Assembly (NCBI GenBank): GCA_965238155.1
Contig: OZ250175.1
Location: forward strand, 558,001-622,000
From: BJGV01 sp964196335
GTDB lineage: Bacteria > Pseudomonadota > Gammaproteobacteria > Burkholderiales > Nitrosomonadaceae
Direction: 5' to 3'
Length of the DNA stretch: 64,000 nt
The position numbers and the translations under genes are program-made. The notes beneath the pieces are model-generated. The model saw nothing but the letters and a program-made list of their open reading frames with translations. It was not told the DNA's origin and made no database searches. Positions 54,036-62,908 of this stretch are shown in pieces (the first letter of the stretch is position 1; each line of letters starts with the position of its first letter).

Positions 54036-55918
54036 ATGTGTGGTATAGCAGGCGTATTCGGTCCTTTTACTGAAAATAAGATCTCAAGAAAAATAGAAAA
54101 AATGTGCACAGCGATTCACCATCGTGGCCCGGATGATCGCGGTTTTTCAACTTTTCCTCAGCAGGGCATAGGTATGACCAGGCTAAGTTTTATTGACCTG
54201 GAAGGTGGCCACCAGCCAATCTGGCTTGATGATAAAGTTGGTATCGTATTTAATGGTGAAATATATAATTATATTGAGTTAAGAGAGGATCTCATTAAAC
54301 AACGAGGAGCCTCATTTCGCACACATTCAGATACCGAAGTTATTCTTCAACTCTATTACTATGAAGGAATAGAAGGGTTGGATAAGCTAGAGAGGATGTA
54401 TAGTATTTGCATACTTGATCATAGACATGGGAGAGCATTCTTAATTCGGGACCCTATTGGTATAAAACCTTTTTATTACGGAAATCTTGATGGAGGGTTT
54501 TACTTTGCCAGTGAAATTAAATCTATTCTTGCTGCTTGCGAAAATAAGCCTCAAGTAAACCTACAGTGTATTAATGATTATCTGTCTTTCAGATATGTAC
54601 CAGCTGGCCCACAAACTGTTTGGAAGAATATATACAAGCTTCAATCAGGTCACATGATCGAATATGATTTAAATAATCATACTTATTCGAAAAATCAATA
54701 TTGGTCTCCGGACTTCAACAGCGCCTCTTTAGATCCCTCCCGCGACTATAAAAAAGAATTCGAGGATTTATTCCTCAAATCTGTCAATCAACAGTTATTG
54801 GCATCCGATGTTCCTGTAGGAGCCTGTTTGAGTGGAGGCCTTGATTCAAGCGCAATTTGTGCTGCCGCAGTTGAATTAGGCCATAAAAATTTTCATACAT
54901 ATAGTGTTGCTTTTCAGGGGGATAAAAACCATAGTGAGCTTGATTATGCCAATATGGTGGCTCGTCACTTAAAAACAAATCATCATGACGTATTCGTAAC
55001 AATTGAGGATTTTAAGGAATTTATGGAGGTGCAACCTTGGTATACAGATAAGCCTTTAGCCGACCTTACTACGGTTCCCCTATATTTTTTATCAAAGGAG
55101 GCCAAAAAAGATGTTAAGGCTATTCTTACTGGAGAAGGTGCAGATGAATTTCTTGCTGGATATGAATATAATGAATTTGCTCAAGTCTCTTATAAGAGAC
55201 AAATGCAATTATCCGGAATTCCCAAGTCCGTATTTTCCGTGATGTCTAATATTTATTCTAAAGGGACTCAAAGACAAAAATTATTTGACTCTTTAAGTCG
55301 GTTTGGGTGGGAAGGATATATAAGGCCATTTTTACAAGATCATTCTCCACAATTTTCCGAAGATGAGAAAAAAAGCTATGGGCTCATGGAAACTACGAGA
55401 GCTCCTGTAGAATTAATGAAGATTTACTTGAAAATTGCTTGTCCAAGAACCCCATAGATTTAGATATGTCAATCAAGGCGCATGATTGGCTTGTCGAACA
55501 AATGCTTATGAAGGCAGATAAAATGACCATGGCTGCATCACTGGAGAGCAGGGTTCCATTTCTGTCTCGTGAATTAATGGAATGGTGTTGCACATTACCC
55601 CTCGAGTGGAAGGTTGGAACTAATAAACAAGGATTTACAACGAAAAAAGTACTCCGTGAGTTCTCTATAAAAAGGTTGCCTAGAGAAATTATTTACAGAA
55701 AGAAACAAGGCTTTCCGATACCTATTTACGAGTGGTTGCCAGATCAATTAAACGGATGGGCCAAAGACGTTTTATTCCGTCAGGGCCTCCTTGATGACTG
55801 GTTTGACATGCAGGAAGTCAGAAACATATTTGATAAAGCTATGCAAAATAGTATAGATCATCAAAATAATGTTTTTGAATTGATTACTCTAGCATTTTGG
55901 AGAAAAAACTGGGATTAA
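54036..55918 (+). pseudogene. Asparagine synthase-like amidotransferase, one frameshift
   Basis: Starts MCGIAGVFGP (nucleophile Cys2), with HHRGPDDRG, NGEIYNY and the synthase loop ACLSGGLDSSAICA. The frame is lost near 55420, where one base is missing after TTAATGAA; downstream, DLLENCLSKNPIDLDMS and ADKMTMAASLESRVPFLS continue in another frame, encoding the C-terminal part of the synthase domain to 55918. Restored length about 627 residues. It lies on the + strand, opposite to the XrtA locus, together with the flippase gene, so it probably belongs to a second glycan pathway. Confidence 0.82.
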
Positions 55919-55975
55919 ATAACAAAATATACAAACAGAAATTCTGACTTAGAAAATCTATGGTAAATGATTTAT

Positions 55976-56010
55976 AAAAAATGCCACATTTGCCATAACG
56001 TGGCATTTTA
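55976..56010. terminator. Bidirectional hairpin terminator
   Basis: Perfect inverted repeat AAAATGCCAC / GTGGCATTTT with a 12-base loop centred near 55993, flanked by A and T runs, 60 bp after the AsnB-like stop. It fits a rho-independent terminator in either direction. Confidence 0.7.
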
Positions 56011-56103
56011 AATTTGGAGAAAAGAGAGAATTTTAGCTTCTAGGCGCAGATTCTCTTCATAAAATTTAATCATGCGAGCCATGAATTTTATTTATCCTTC
56101 TCA

Positions 56104-56130
56104 TCTTCATCAGATATCTTCTGATGAAGA
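56104..56130. repeat. 11-bp perfect inverted repeat upstream of the flippase gene
   Basis: TCTTCATCAGA (56104-56114) and TCTGATGAAGA (56120-56130) with a 5-base loop, followed by TATTCCTTTTT. It resembles a second terminator or a binding site, located about 90 bp before the flippase ATG. Confidence 0.6.
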
Positions 56131-56218
56131 TATTCCTTTTTAAGAAGTAGATTATTTAGCTGACTCAAAATAAGACCAAACTTGGTGTAAATACTATTGC
56201 ACAAAAAAATTTAATTTA

Positions 56219-57696
56219 ATGTCACAGCAAAATTCAAAAAATTTATCCGGAGAAGTATTCAAGGGCACTAAATGGTACACCGCCATGCGTTGGTCTATAA
56301 GGGGTCTTGGGTTTATCAGCTCCGCTATTCTGGCAAGGCTGTTGCTTCCAGAAGACTTTGGGTTTGTTGCAATCGTTATGGTTATATGTGGTTTTCTTTC
56401 ACTTATATTTGATTGTGGTGTTAATTGGGCTCTTGTTCAAAATAGTAAAGTAACTGACGATCATTTTGATACAGCATGGACCTTACGGTTTATTGAATCT
56501 TTAGTCATCGCGGCACTTCTAGGTGGTTTTTCGACATTAATTGCCAGTTCTTACGGCGACGTCAGACTTGAGACTATCTGCCAGATTCTGGCAGTAGGTG
56601 CTGTAATCAGGGGACTTGAGAATATAGGCACTGTTAAATTCCTAAAGGACATGAAGTTTTCCAAAGACTTTTTAAATAATGTCCTTCCTAAAGTTGTCTC
56701 TACATTTATAACGATTGGCCTTGCGTTCTACTACAAGTCCTATATGGCCCTGGTTTTAGGAACAGTTTTACACAATATAGTAGTCGTAGTTATAAGTTAT
56801 TTAATAGTGAGCTACAGGCCAAAATTCTCTTTAAAAAAATTATCAGATTTATGGGGTTTTTCTCAATGGGTGCTAGTACGAAATACTGCAGATTATATTT
56901 GCGAGCAAGGTGACTTGCTGCTTCTGTCAATGTTTACGACACCAAAGAATATTGGGTTTTATAGATGGAGCACGGAGCTTTCCTTCATGGCTATCACAGA
57001 GGTTCAAGAGCCTTTTGAACGGGCGGTAGTACCCGCAATGGCAAAAATCAAAGATAATCAAGATCGATTGATAGGAGCCTATTTGAAGGCCATGAGTATG
57101 TTGGTTTTGGTTGCCACGCCAATTGCTCTCGGTTTTTTGGGGGGGTAGCTCTGGAATTTATTCCTATCTTTCTGGGGGGAGGAGAAAAATGGCTCCCGAT
57201 AGTGCCCATTGTTGAGGGTCTAGTTGTTTTTGCTATGTTCACTTCACTGTATCAGACGTCCATAGATTTATTAACTATTGCAGGGAATGTTAAATATACT
57301 GCTTATATATTCTGGGTTCAGGCTGTTGTTACAATGGCATCGCTATATCCGGCATACACTCTGCTGGGACTTGAAGGAGTTGCTTATTCAAGAGCGCTGA
57401 TTGGCTTCATCATGTTTTTTGTTGTGAGCCGAGTTGTGGTCCGAATATATCAAGTTGCATTTCATCAGATAGTCGCAGCTGTTTGGCGACCTGTTGTAGC
57501 TGGGGGTGTAATGTACATAGTTTTGGTCAATATCTCCGGTTTGTGGTTGCTCGAAAACTGGCTTATTTTAATTATTAAGATAATACTTGGTGCTATCATT
57601 TATGTATCGCTTATACTCATTTTATGGTGGTTAGCTGGCAGGCCTGAATCAGGTGAGAAGATGCTTTTAGACTCTGTAGTGAAAAAGGTTCTATAG
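56219..57696 (+). pseudogene. Oligosaccharide flippase (Wzx/MVF-like), frameshift in a poly-G tract
   Basis: Polytopic lipopolysaccharide-biosynthesis protein (polysaccharide synt family) that moves lipid-linked repeat units across the membrane. N-terminal part: GEVFKGTKWYTAMRWSIRGL, then ARLLLPEDFGFVAIVMVICG. The G run at 57139-57145 has seven bases; eight would join ...IALGFLGG to VALEFIPIFLGGGEKWLPIV and restore 492 residues, with the C-terminal helices (TSIDLLTIAGNVKYTAYIFW) in frame to 57696. The tract is of the kind that slips reversibly, so this may be a phase-off state or decay. Confidence 0.83.
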
Positions 57697-57716
57697 TATT
57701 ACTGATACTGATAGAG

Positions 57717-59070
57717 TCAGTTAGGTGTAACTTTGCTTACTACATAGCGGAACTTTCCTGATTTTTCTGCAGAGATGTTCGTTACCTCTAGAATGGAAAT
57801 CTTTACGTTTTTTCCTAATCGATTCCTAAATCCTTGCTCGATTTTCTCTCTGATTTCCTGGGAGAGTCCATTCTCTGAAACTATATATACATTTGTTAAA
57901 TCCAGGCTTTCCTGAACAATTTTAAAAGCACGAATTTGTGGTAAATCCCGCTAGAATGTAGACTAGCGCCAAGCCATGCATAATTGTGCCATCCTGAGCA
58001 GTCAGGAAGTCCGTACTTCGTCCTTGAATCTCCTTAAGCATTGGTAGTCCACGACCACAATTGCAGATATTGGTATCAAGAATACCAATATCTCCCGTAC
58101 GGTAGCGGATAAAGGGGAAATCTTCTGTGGCCAGGTGTGTTACAACAATTTCACCGGACTCACCTGGTGGCAGGCTTTTTCCGTTTGGATTCACAATTTC
58201 GACTATGATGTCTTCAGCAGTGATATGCATCCCTCCTTGAGGGCATTCATGGGCAATAAAGCCTGCGTCGCGGCTACCGTAACCATTGGCTACCGGACAG
58301 CCAAATGTCCTGTTAATTTGTAAACGTTGTTCGTCATAGAGTCGTTCTGAGGTTACAAATGCAACCTGAATACCCAAATCATTCATGTTCTGACCCTTTG
58401 CCTCTGCATGATTGGCAATATGAGAAAGAGCAGAAGGGTAGCCAAATAGCATTTTGGGGCGCATAGCACGGATTTGTTCAAGAAAGCTATCAAGTTTTTG
58501 TTCAGACATTTCAAAAGCTGGCAGTAACTTGGTCCGAAACAGCTGATCACGAAGAATACGGATATTATCTTGTACGTTAAGCTCGACAGGGGAACCCCAG
58601 ACAACAATTTCCGGATCACCAATGTCCACTCCCCACCAGCGTGTAGCACGCCATTTTGCAGCAACATCATGACTGACACGTTTTTTTCCTATATAAAATA
58701 TTAGTGGTTCACCACTTGAGCCACCAGTATTAAATCTGTCTAAATCCCGTGCAATTTCAGACTTAATTTCTTCAGAATTAGTACGAATTATTGGTTTGTC
58801 AAGTAAGGGTATTTGTGTAAGATCAGAGATTGATTGTATATTTTCAGGCCTAAACCCGGTCTCCGAGAATAGCTTACGATAATAGGGCACATGTGCCTGA
58901 GCATGTTTGAGAAGCTGACATAGCTTGGAAAACTGAGATTCCCTCAGAAGCTTATCGTTCCACCACTGTGAGGACTCCATTTCTTTCCGCACTTTAACAC
59001 TGTCATGTTTCTTGATGCGTTCATGAAAAGGAAAAAGGATGCCGGATATAAGCGATGTATAGATACTCAT
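57717..59070 (-). pseudogene. CapK/PaaK-like AMP-dependent ligase, C-terminal frameshift
   Basis: 382 residues in the first frame, with the adenylation signature FNTGGSSGEPLIFYIG, then GYGSRDAGFIAHECP and RYRTGDIGILDT. Family members in polysaccharide clusters (CapK) resemble phenylacetate-CoA ligase. After VYILAG the frame ends at 57922; removing one base near 57951 continues as RDLPQIRAFKIVQESLDL and further to a natural end at 57717, restoring 450 residues. The lost part is the mobile C-terminal lid, so the stopped protein is probably inactive. Confidence 0.82.
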
Positions 59071-59092
59071 TTTTATTAATAAATCAACTTAT

Positions 59093-60209
59093 CTAAGACT
59101 CTTTTTTAAAGTCACCTGTCTTTTTTAACACATTTTCATATACGCCTAACAAACGGCCCCGTACCTTAGGCCATGAATAACTCTTAACGGCATTAAGTCC
59201 TGCTAACCTGATTTGCCGGGCCTTAGTTGGGTTGTTTAGTAGTGCAAGAATGGCATCTGCCATAGCTTCCGGGTCTTGTACGGGCACCAATAATGCTGTG
59301 TTATCATGTATAACCAGGAAAGGCACTCCACCGACGTTAGTACTTACTACCGGCACCCCGCTGGCTAATGCTTCCAGCACTGAAATAGGCATGTTGTCTG
59401 CTAGGCTTGGATTTACCATAATATCTGAACTTTGGTAAAGTGCCGCCATGTCATTGTTATCCACTCGTCCTGTAAAGGTAACAGCATCTTGTAGTCCAAG
59501 TTCAACCACAAGATTCTCCAGAGTTTGTCGTTCGGGCCCGGAACCAGTAATGGTAAGTTGGGCGGAGAGAAAGTGTTTTATAACTATACTAAAAGCACGA
59601 AGTGCAGTTACATTGTCATAAATTAGTTCAAGGTTACGTGCAACTAAGATGTGCGGAGAATTTGTTTTTGACAAATTTTTAGTATTAGTTCCTACCGAGA
59701 AACGACTTAAGTCTATAATATTAGGTACGATACTGCTTGAGAAACCACGTTTTTGAAACACAGCTTCAAGGAAACCGGATGGAACAATAATAGCGTTTGT
59801 TCGGTACAAACTAGGCCTGACCCAGAAAAAATCTTTGTCAAAGAATGCGTCTGCCTCACCTCCATGATAATTAATAATAACTGGTTTTTTTTTGAGTCTG
59901 GCTATCCAGATAGCAGGAGCAGCAAAAAGATGCCAGGACCAGCCTGAATTAGCAAAAACATGAAATAGCTGGACTTTATTTGCGCTTTGCCAAAGATGGA
60001 TAAGATAGGGAAGCAGTCGGAATACTGCTCTAATTCCTTTTATTTTTCTTATCCACTTTGGGTGATAGGGGCTGTTGACCTGAATTAGTTCCACTACAAC
60101 ACCTTCATCACGCAGAAATTGTGCCAATTGTTGCAACTGGTTTGCCATTCCTCCAAAAAGGAGGGGGTAAGGGTCCAACCAATCCAATGCGTAAACCGGT
60201 TGTTTTCAT
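59093..60209 (-). pseudogene. GT4 glycosyltransferase, start region frameshifted
   Basis: The long frame (from 60187) begins unnaturally at PLLFGGMANQLQQLAQFL, but an ATG at 60209, overlapping the upstream gene's stop as ATGA, reads MKTTGLRIGLVGPLPPPF and then hits the run of five T (60155-60159 on the other strand as A). One T fewer gives PPPFGGMANQL, restoring 371 residues. C-terminal GT4 motifs are intact: NPSLADNMPISVLEALASGV and GGVPFLV. An alternative internal start would lose the first acceptor-site loop. Confidence 0.78.
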
Positions 60210-61423
60210 CCCAATTTTTCTTCATTTACCAGTGAGCCATATACATCTTTGTAACGAGCGACACTAACTGGCCAATTACGTTCTGTTTCTACATAGTTCC
60301 GTGCCGCAGCACGTAAAGCAGACCAGCTGTCGTGTCTCGACAGGAGATCTAATGCTTCAGTTACTAAGGCATCCGGGTTATCTGACTTAAAAATAACACC
60401 GGTTTTTTTATCCTGGATAAGCTCCAAATGGCCACCGACATCTGAGGCCATAAGTAGCTTACCTTGTGCCATTGCTTCAAGTGGTTTAAGTGGTGTCACT
60501 AGATCTGTAAGTCGCATTTTTAGTCTTGGATAGACCAAAATATCGATTAAATTGTAGTAACGTTGAACCTGATCATGAGGAACACGACCAGTAAAAACCA
60601 CCTTATTTTCTATTCCAAGCTGTATTGCCAGAGTCTTCAGCTTACTTTCCTGGGGGCCTCCGCCGACCAACAAAATTCGAATATCTGGATTTTGGGCGAG
60701 CATCTTTGGTAGAGCATGCAACAGAATATTTAGACCTTCATACGCATAGAAAGAACCGATAAAACCAAGCAATATTTTATTATTAAGACCGAGATCTTTA
60801 GCCAACCGCAGATCTGCTTCTTCACCTATATTAAAGTCTTCAATATTAACGGCATTTGGGATAACGGTTACTTTTCCGGGTAATATACCTCGTCCCAGAA
60901 TGTCGTTACGCAAACCTTCACAGATTGTAGTTACAGCATCAACATGTTTAAGGGCGTAACTTTCTAACGCACGTGTAAGACGATAGCGAGTTCCCCATTC
61001 TTTGCTGGTTCCATGATCTACTGCTGCATCTTCCCAAAATGCTCTGACTTCATAGACTATGGGTATATTAAGACTGCGAGCAACACGTAAAGTAGGCAAT
61101 GCATTAAGTGCAGGGGAATGAGCATGTAAAATATCCGGCTTAACAATTTTAACTACTTCATTCAAACGACGAGTCAGATTATTAATTACCGAAACCTGAT
61201 TCAGAACAGGTAGTTTTGTTACAGCTTTTGATGTGATTGGGGTTCGATAGAAATGCCAGCCATCAATACTCTCCTCAGAAACACTACAATCTCCCTGTTT
61301 TTGGCCTGTCAAATGGAAGGTCTTCCAACCCAGACTACGCTGTTCCTTTAGAATGGATAAAGTGCGAAAAGTGTAGCCGCTGTGAAGTGGGATAGAGTGA
61401 TCAAGGATGTGCAGGATTCGCAT
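60206..61423 (-). CDS. Glycosyltransferase, XrtA locus (Stp3-like, GT4)
   Basis: 405 residues starting MRILHILDHSIPLHSGYTFR, the opening of the exosortase A-associated Daro_2409-like family (recalled as TIGR04063). The C-terminal half has LLVGGGPQESKLKTLAIQLG and the donor block DLVTPLKPLEAMAQGKLLMA with DVGGHLELI. It is first of a three-gene minus-strand set (with the frameshifted GT4 and CapK-like genes), whose stop is coupled to the next start by ATGA. The presence of a third XrtA-type glycosyltransferase supports assigning this far end to the same polymer system. Confidence 0.86.
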   Translation of the reverse strand: MRILHILDHSIPLHSGYTFRTLSILKEQRSLGWKTFHLTGQKQGDCSVSEESIDGWHFYRTPITSKAVTKLPVLNQVSVINNLTRRLNEVVKIVKPDILHAHSPALNALPTLRVARSLNIPIVYEVRAFWEDAAVDHGTSKEWGTRYRLTRALESYALKHVDAVTTICEGLRNDILGRGILPGKVTVIPNAVNIEDFNIGEEADLRLAKDLGLNNKILLGFIGSFYAYEGLNILLHALPKMLAQNPDIRILLVGGGPQESKLKTLAIQLGIENKVVFTGRVPHDQVQRYYNLIDILVYPRLKMRLTDLVTPLKPLEAMAQGKLLMASDVGGHLELIQDKKTGVIFKSDNPDALVTEALDLLSRHDSWSALRAAARNYVETERNWPVSVARYKDVYGSLVNEEKLG

Positions 61424-61881
61424 TAATTATCAAGATTTCTACGTAGTATAACCAGCTACTATGTGATTAATCTACGGTAAGTTAAATCGGGAAAGACATG
61501 TCATTATATAGATAAGCATGTCTTTATTTATATTTGTTGCCAGAAGGTCTTAGTCAAGCTAATTATTTATTCCAATCTTATACTGTATACGACAAAAATA
61601 ATGTTGTCGGAAAAGGCAATACGATCACCCGGATAAAGAATGTAGTACAAATAAAGCATGTGGTGATTGCAATAGCTTATAAAGGCTGGAATTCTAATCC
61701 TTTCTTCTTATAGAATCTACGCTCAACAGATTAATGTGTCAACGCAATCATGAGTTACAAATAAGCATAATAAGTCAAAATACTATCTTCATCACAGACA
61801 GATATTTTTATCATAAAAAGTTAATTCATAACTCAGAAGAGTTTCAAATATTAGTACATAGAAATTTAGTTGATAAAACCT
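61424..61881. other. Spacer between the accessory region and ribF
   Basis: About 460 bp, AT-rich, divergent between the Stp3-like gene and ribF. Apart from the hairpin at 61492-61525 and a short inverted repeat GACAAAAATAATGTTGTC near 61591, no gene or RNA was recognised. It marks the return from accessory to housekeeping genes. Confidence 0.5.
61492..61525. terminator. Hairpin with flanking A/T runs
   Basis: AAAGACATG (61492-61500) pairs with CATGTCTTT (61517-61525) around a 16-base loop; ATTTATATTT follows on the + strand. It may terminate transcription coming from either side, though the loop is long and the U-tract imperfect. Confidence 0.45.
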
Positions 61882-61910
61882 AGACTTGCCTGTCATGAAC
61901 AGGCTACAAT
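61882..61910 (+). promoter_or_regulatory. Putative ribF promoter with palindromic spacer
   Basis: A -10-like TACAAT at 61905-61910 lies 17 bp from a weak -35-like AGACTT (61882-61887). The 17-bp spacer is a palindrome, GCCTGT-CATGA-ACAGGC (61888-61904), which could be an operator. Distance to the ribF ATG is about 27 bp. This is a pattern match only. Confidence 0.4.
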
Positions 61911-61936
61911 TCGGGCTTTTAGGAATCTTTAGTGTC

Positions 61937-62908
61937 ATGCGTGTTTTTCGCGGAACTCCCATTCAGGCTGAAGATTCCACTGCACTTACTATAGGTAATT
62001 TCGATGGAGTGCATCTTGGCCACCAAGCTATGATTGTTCGTCTGAATGAGGCGGCCGCCCGGCTTAACCTTACTTCCTGTGTCATGATTTTTGAACCCCA
62101 TCCACGCGAATTTTTTACACCGGATCAAGCGCCAACAAGGCTTACCAGTCTTCGGGAAAAACTAGAATTACTGGCAGAGTTAAATGTCGAGCGTGTGCAG
62201 GTTTGTCACTTCAATTTTGATTTTGCATCGATTAGTGCAGAAGATTTTATAGCAAGAATTTTAAATCGGGGACTTGCTGTCCGCTGGATAATAGTAGGCG
62301 ATGATTTTCGTTTTGGTGCTCTTCGTAGAGGTGACTGTACGATGTTAAAAGCTTCTTCCGCACAACATGGCTTTGAAGTAGCAGAAATGCAAAGTTATAC
62401 CTTGGGTGATCTACGGGTTTCAAGTACAGCGGTAAGGGAGGCGCTGATTGCAGGTAATTTAGAACGTGCCAAATACCTTCTGGGCCGACCCTATAGTATT
62501 AGTGGCCGTGTGATCGGAGGTGACAAACTAGGTAAAAAGATAGGTTTTCCTACCGCTAATATTCAATTGAGGCACAACCGGCCACCAGTATCTGGTATTT
62601 TTGTAGTCAAAGTATATGGTACGGACAGGGCATCGTCACAAACAGAAGTACATGGTGTGGCCAGTTTAGGTGTAAGACCTACAGTATATGAGGATGGTAA
62701 GCCAGTTCTTGAAGTGCATTTATTTGACTTTGAAGAAGAGATATATGGTTGTCATTTGCGAGTAGATTTTTTACAAAAACTCCGGGATGAAGAGAAATAC
62801 CCGGACCTTGAAGCACTTACCAGGCAAATTGGATATGATGTGGAAAATGCAAAAAAATATTTCTTAACCTCACAATCATCAGAAAATATAAAGAATAATA
62901 TTTCATGA
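61937..62908 (+). CDS. ribF: Bifunctional riboflavin kinase/FMN adenylyltransferase
   Basis: Makes FMN and FAD. N-terminal nucleotidyltransferase domain: LTIGNFDGVHLGHQAMI (about 18-34, with the HxGH-like site) and VVGDDFRFGALRRGD-type segment (IVGDDFRFG). The C-terminal riboflavin-kinase domain shows GRVIGGDKLGKKIGFPTANI and GVASLGVRPTVYEDGKPVLE. I chose ATG at 61937 (MRVFRGTP), giving 323 residues, over 61886, since RibF proteins begin near this motif. It overlaps ileS by 4 bp; ribF-ileS is the common proteobacterial order. Confidence 0.94.
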   Translation: MRVFRGTPIQAEDSTALTIGNFDGVHLGHQAMIVRLNEAAARLNLTSCVMIFEPHPREFFTPDQAPTRLTSLREKLELLAELNVERVQVCHFNFDFASISAEDFIARILNRGLAVRWIIVGDDFRFGALRRGDCTMLKASSAQHGFEVAEMQSYTLGDLRVSSTAVREALIAGNLERAKYLLGRPYSISGRVIGGDKLGKKIGFPTANIQLRHNRPPVSGIFVVKVYGTDRASSQTEVHGVASLGVRPTVYEDGKPVLEVHLFDFEEEIYGCHLRVDFLQKLRDEEKYPDLEALTRQIGYDVENAKKYFLTSQSSENIKNNIS

